From NCBI GenBank assembly GCA_007120745.1, contig SKNC01000019.1, positions 1 through 25,735 on the forward strand: DNA of 25,735 nt, given 5' to 3'. The DNA is from Bacillota bacterium. GTDB taxonomy: Bacteria > Bacillota > Dethiobacteria > SKNC01. The position numbers and the translations under genes were made by a program. The notes under the pieces were generated by a model. The model saw only the letters and a program-made list of their open reading frames with translations, did not search any database and had not been told where the DNA came from. Each line of letters begins with the position of its first letter. Position 1 is the stretch's first letter. Shown here piece after piece: positions 25,172 through 25,735 of this stretch.

Positions 25172-25286
25172 TTTTTTTTCAACAAGGGATAAGCGACTTG
25201 ACACCATTTTAACACTAAAACGATTGTCAAATAAAAACCGAGGAAATGCATCTCCCCGGTAAAATCAAGTATATATTTTCTTCTTT

Positions 25287-25311
25287 AAGCTCTTATGGAG
25301 CTTATTTTGTT
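25287..25311 (+). terminator. Weak hairpin with T-rich tail, possible end of the tRNA transcript
   Basis: AAGCTC pairs with GAGCTT around the five-base loop TTATG, then ATTTTGTT follows. The six-pair stem is weak. Confidence 0.35.
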
Positions 25312-25408
25312 ATTATTGGAGTTAGTAAAATTTCCACGGAAACAATCCTGGAGCTCGAGCTCAAAGTGCAGTAAATGAACTTACTTAGATTTGTAAAAGG
25401 AAAAGCGG

Positions 25409-25447
25409 TTCCCGTAAAGGAAATATCTCTTTGCGGGGATTTTTTTT
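25409..25447 (+). terminator. Strong terminator upstream of the sigma factor gene
   Basis: TTCCCGTAAAG (25409-25419) pairs with CTTTGCGGGGA (25429-25439) over 11 positions including two G-T pairs, followed by eight T (25440-25447). The transcript it ends is unclear, since no gene lies between it and the tRNA-Arg. Confidence 0.8.
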
Positions 25448-25473
25448 GTAACTTTTTTACCATTTCACATGTC
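25447..25473 (+). promoter_or_regulatory. Candidate ECF sigma promoter (possible autoregulation)
   Basis: TGTAAC (25447-25452) followed by a T-run and TGTC (25470-25473), 17 bases apart, resembles the AAC-containing -35 and CGTC-like -10 of ECF sigma promoters, and is unlike a vegetative promoter. It lies 25 bases before the ATG of an ECF sigma gene, which commonly activates its own promoter. Confidence 0.45.
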
Positions 25474-25498
25474 AGTATAAGTAGAAGGGGGTTGAGCG

Positions 25499-25735
25499 AT
25501 GGCGGGAATTTTCGAAGAAATCTACAGCTATTATAAAAAACCGGTCTTTAACTATCTCTATCGCTGCACCCTCAATACTCATACTGCCGAAGAGCTGACC
25601 CAGGAAACTTTTTTTCGGGCCCTGAAATATTTCTCCGGCTTTCGGGGGGAGGCCAGCGCCAGAACATGGCTCTTTAAAATTGCTCGTAATATTTACGTCG
25701 ACCACCTGAAAAAGCCCCACTCTCAAGCATACATA
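25499..25735 (+). CDS. ECF-type RNA polymerase sigma factor (3'-truncated by window edge)
   Basis: The first 79 residues of a sigma-70 family protein of the extracytoplasmic-function group. The ATG at 25499 follows AGAAGGGGG by seven bases, and the product begins MAGIFEEIYSYYKKPVFNYL. Region 2.1/2.2 is visible as AEELTQETFFRALKYF (30-45), and regions 2.3/2.4 as FRGEASARTWLFKIARNIY, in which the core-binding and -10-recognising residues lie. Region 4 is outside the window, as would be an anti-sigma gene. A promoter of ECF type lies just upstream. Confidence 0.92.
   Translation, partial: MAGIFEEIYSYYKKPVFNYLYRCTLNTHTAEELTQETFFRALKYFSGFRGEASARTWLFKIARNIYVDHLKKPHSQAYI

Larger units (their letters stand above)
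25172..25498 (+). other. Non-coding stretch between tRNAs and sigma factor gene
   Basis: I find no protein gene in these 327 bases. In order it holds eight T after the tRNA-Arg (25172-25179), a TTGACA without a matching -10 (25198), an imperfect hairpin of about eight pairs (25237-25260), a small hairpin with a T-rich tail (25287-25303), the 12-base palindrome GAGCTCGAGCTC (25351-25362), a strong terminator (25409-25447) and an ECF-like promoter (25447-25473). The strong terminator would end either the tRNA transcript or an unseen small RNA that starts here. Confidence 0.6.

Noticed and set aside
25351..25362. Perfect palindrome GAGCTCGAGCTC
   Set aside because: It overlaps restriction-site-like sequence and may be chance or a cloning relic; no second copy or gene context supports a binding site.
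25375..25499. A short open frame starting at ATG 25375
   Set aside because: It runs through the strong terminator and into the sigma gene in another frame, with no ribosome site.
1..25735. CRISPR array, insertion sequence or prophage
   Set aside because: No regularly spaced direct repeats, transposase, integrase or phage structural genes are visible; apart from the tRNA cluster, no typical integration signature occurs.

Overview
The window is a gene-dense stretch (about 25.7 kb) from a Gram-positive bacterium, most likely an anaerobic, endospore-forming member of the class Clostridia. The reasons are strong AGGAGG-type ribosome sites throughout, several GTG starts, a tandem-GerMN lipoprotein, a short (aconitase-like, archaeal-type) LeuC/LeuD pair, a small RCKP-type rubredoxin-like protein, and tRNA genes that all encode CCA. 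Every recognised gene is on the + strand. The genus cannot be fixed from this sequence.

Layout. (1) 1-6218: a branched-chain amino-acid operon, ilvB (5' end outside the window), ilvN, ilvC, leuA, leuC, leuD, with overlapping or nearly overlapping genes. leuB is not in its usual place. (2) 6248-8522: a 40-residue zinc/iron-knuckle protein and an EF-G paralogue whose switch II lacks the usual histidine, closed by a terminator. (3) 8610-11506: D-Ala-D-Ala ligase, then the pyridoxal-phosphate synthase pair pdxS-pdxT behind a good sigma-A promoter. (4) 11668-17040: a type-4 (iron-sulfur) uracil-DNA glycosylase, an OmpR-family response regulator, its PAS/HAMP sensor kinase, and a lipoprotein that joins a beta-propeller to two GerMN domains. 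(5) 17104-21480: argS behind a near-consensus promoter, serS, and a membrane-anchored alpha/beta hydrolase, closed by a very strong hairpin. (6) 21547-24741: a CopB-type (CPH motif) copper ATPase with a histidine-rich head and possible operator repeats, then a SagB-like nitroreductase. (7) 24787-25171: tandem promoters and three tRNAs (Ser-UGA, Ser-GCU, Arg-ACG). (8) 25172-25735: a non-coding stretch with a terminator, an ECF-like promoter, and the start of an ECF sigma factor gene that runs off the window.

How they work together. Block 1 makes valine/isoleucine precursors and carries 2-ketoisovalerate towards leucine. Blocks 2, 5 and 7 serve translation. Block 3 joins wall-precursor synthesis with PLP supply. 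The most intriguing unit is in block 4: regulator, kinase and propeller-GerMN lipoprotein resemble, in gene order and domain content, the actinobacterial mtrA-mtrB-lpqB module, but with the lipoprotein's domains in the opposite order. The ilvC product also has a cofactor loop that suggests NADH rather than NADPH use.
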